Below are positions 6,382 to 6,649 of a stretch of DNA of 6,649 nt, one piece after another (the stretch's first letter is position 1; the number at the start of each line of letters is the position of its first letter). This DNA is from Candidatus Latescibacterota bacterium (GTDB lineage: Bacteria; Latescibacterota; UBA2968; GCA-2709665). A program made the position numbers and the translations under genes. The stretch lies in the NCBI GenBank assembly GCA_030746455.1, contig JASLMQ010000756.1, forward strand, positions 1 through 6,649, given 5' to 3'. The notes beneath the pieces are model-generated. The model had not been told where the DNA came from and searched no databases. It saw only the letters and a program-made list of their open reading frames with translations.

Positions 6382-6649
6382 ATGGCCAACGTATTCCGAG
6401 AAGTCACGACTGCGGAGCTTCTATTCCTGGCGGTCCTGTCCATTACCTGGCTCTTGGCAGCGACATCTACCCATGCCGCTGAAGGCAAAGAGAAACCGGC
6501 AGGCGATGGAACGACGGCATCTGAATCCGTCGAGCCGGATCTCGTCTGGAGGCAATCCCTAAACAGCCACTACTCGGCCAGGTCGCTCGAGAAACTGATT
6601 GCCAACGAGAACATCCTCGGGTCTGTGACGTTCCCTGAGCGCAACATGT
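6382..6649 (+). CDS. Exported protein of unknown function, 3'-truncated
   Basis: The frame stays open from ATG 6382 to the window end, giving 89 residues. The N-terminus is a clear Sec signal peptide. It has a short region with Arg6, a hydrophobic core at residues 13-27 (LLFLAVLSITWLLAA), then THA-AEG with a likely cut after Ala32. A polar linker follows (about 33-53, rich in Gly, Thr, Glu and Lys), then the start of what may be the folded domain (VWRQSLNSHYSARSLEKLIANENI). No family is recognised from this fragment. It begins 22 bases after the beta-helix gene with a good ribosome site, so it is probably the next member of the same operon and acts in the periplasm or outside the cell. A longer open frame overlapping it in another phase (6131-6562) is a shadow. 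Confidence 0.7.
   Translation, partial: MANVFREVTTAELLFLAVLSITWLLAATSTHAAEGKEKPAGDGTTASESVEPDLVWRQSLNSHYSARSLEKLIANENILGSVTFPERNM

Overview
This is a G+C-rich window in which every supportable gene lies on the + strand. The codons have strong third-position G/C bias, and long antisense open frames appear only as shadows. It carries four complete or near-complete genes and two cut by the window edges. No rRNA, tRNA, CRISPR array, transposase or phage gene was seen. The mix of a DUF5916-type outer-membrane barrel protein, Rid-family proteins, a propeller protein and a DUF1565-like beta-helix protein suggests a Gram-negative environmental bacterium. The FCB side of the tree (Gemmatimonadota- or Latescibacterota-like) is the best guess, but this rests on protein style alone.

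Layout: (1) 1-1529, the C-terminal 508 residues of a DUF5916 protein, a predicted outer-membrane beta-barrel. (2) 1561-2340, a tandem two-domain Rid (YjgF/YER057c/UK114) protein starting at GTG. (3) 2341-2533, a spacer with two arms of 7-bp-period repeats facing each other (TCAGCNN on the left, GCTGANN on the right), followed by a small hairpin that buries a Shine-Dalgarno sequence. (4) 2534-4102, a probable beta-propeller protein, possibly a lipoprotein; the start is uncertain. (5) 4161-4556, a single-domain Rid protein, also starting at GTG. (6) 4626-6359, a right-handed parallel beta-helix protein with a DUF1565-like N-terminus and the usual C-terminal 'PDxGA' ending, but no visible signal peptide. 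(7) 6382 to the window end, the first 89 residues of an exported protein of unknown function.

The short gaps (31, 58, 69 and 22 bases) and common orientation fit one or two transcription units, with the repeat-bearing spacer as the likely boundary. The outer-membrane barrel, the propeller and the beta-helix protein resemble parts of a polysaccharide-handling locus. The three Rid domains in two genes are the unusual part. By hand alignment none has the arginine needed for RidA imine deaminase activity, so they probably bind or process some other small ligand. A pathway role is inference; no classical catalytic enzyme of a pathway is identifiable here.
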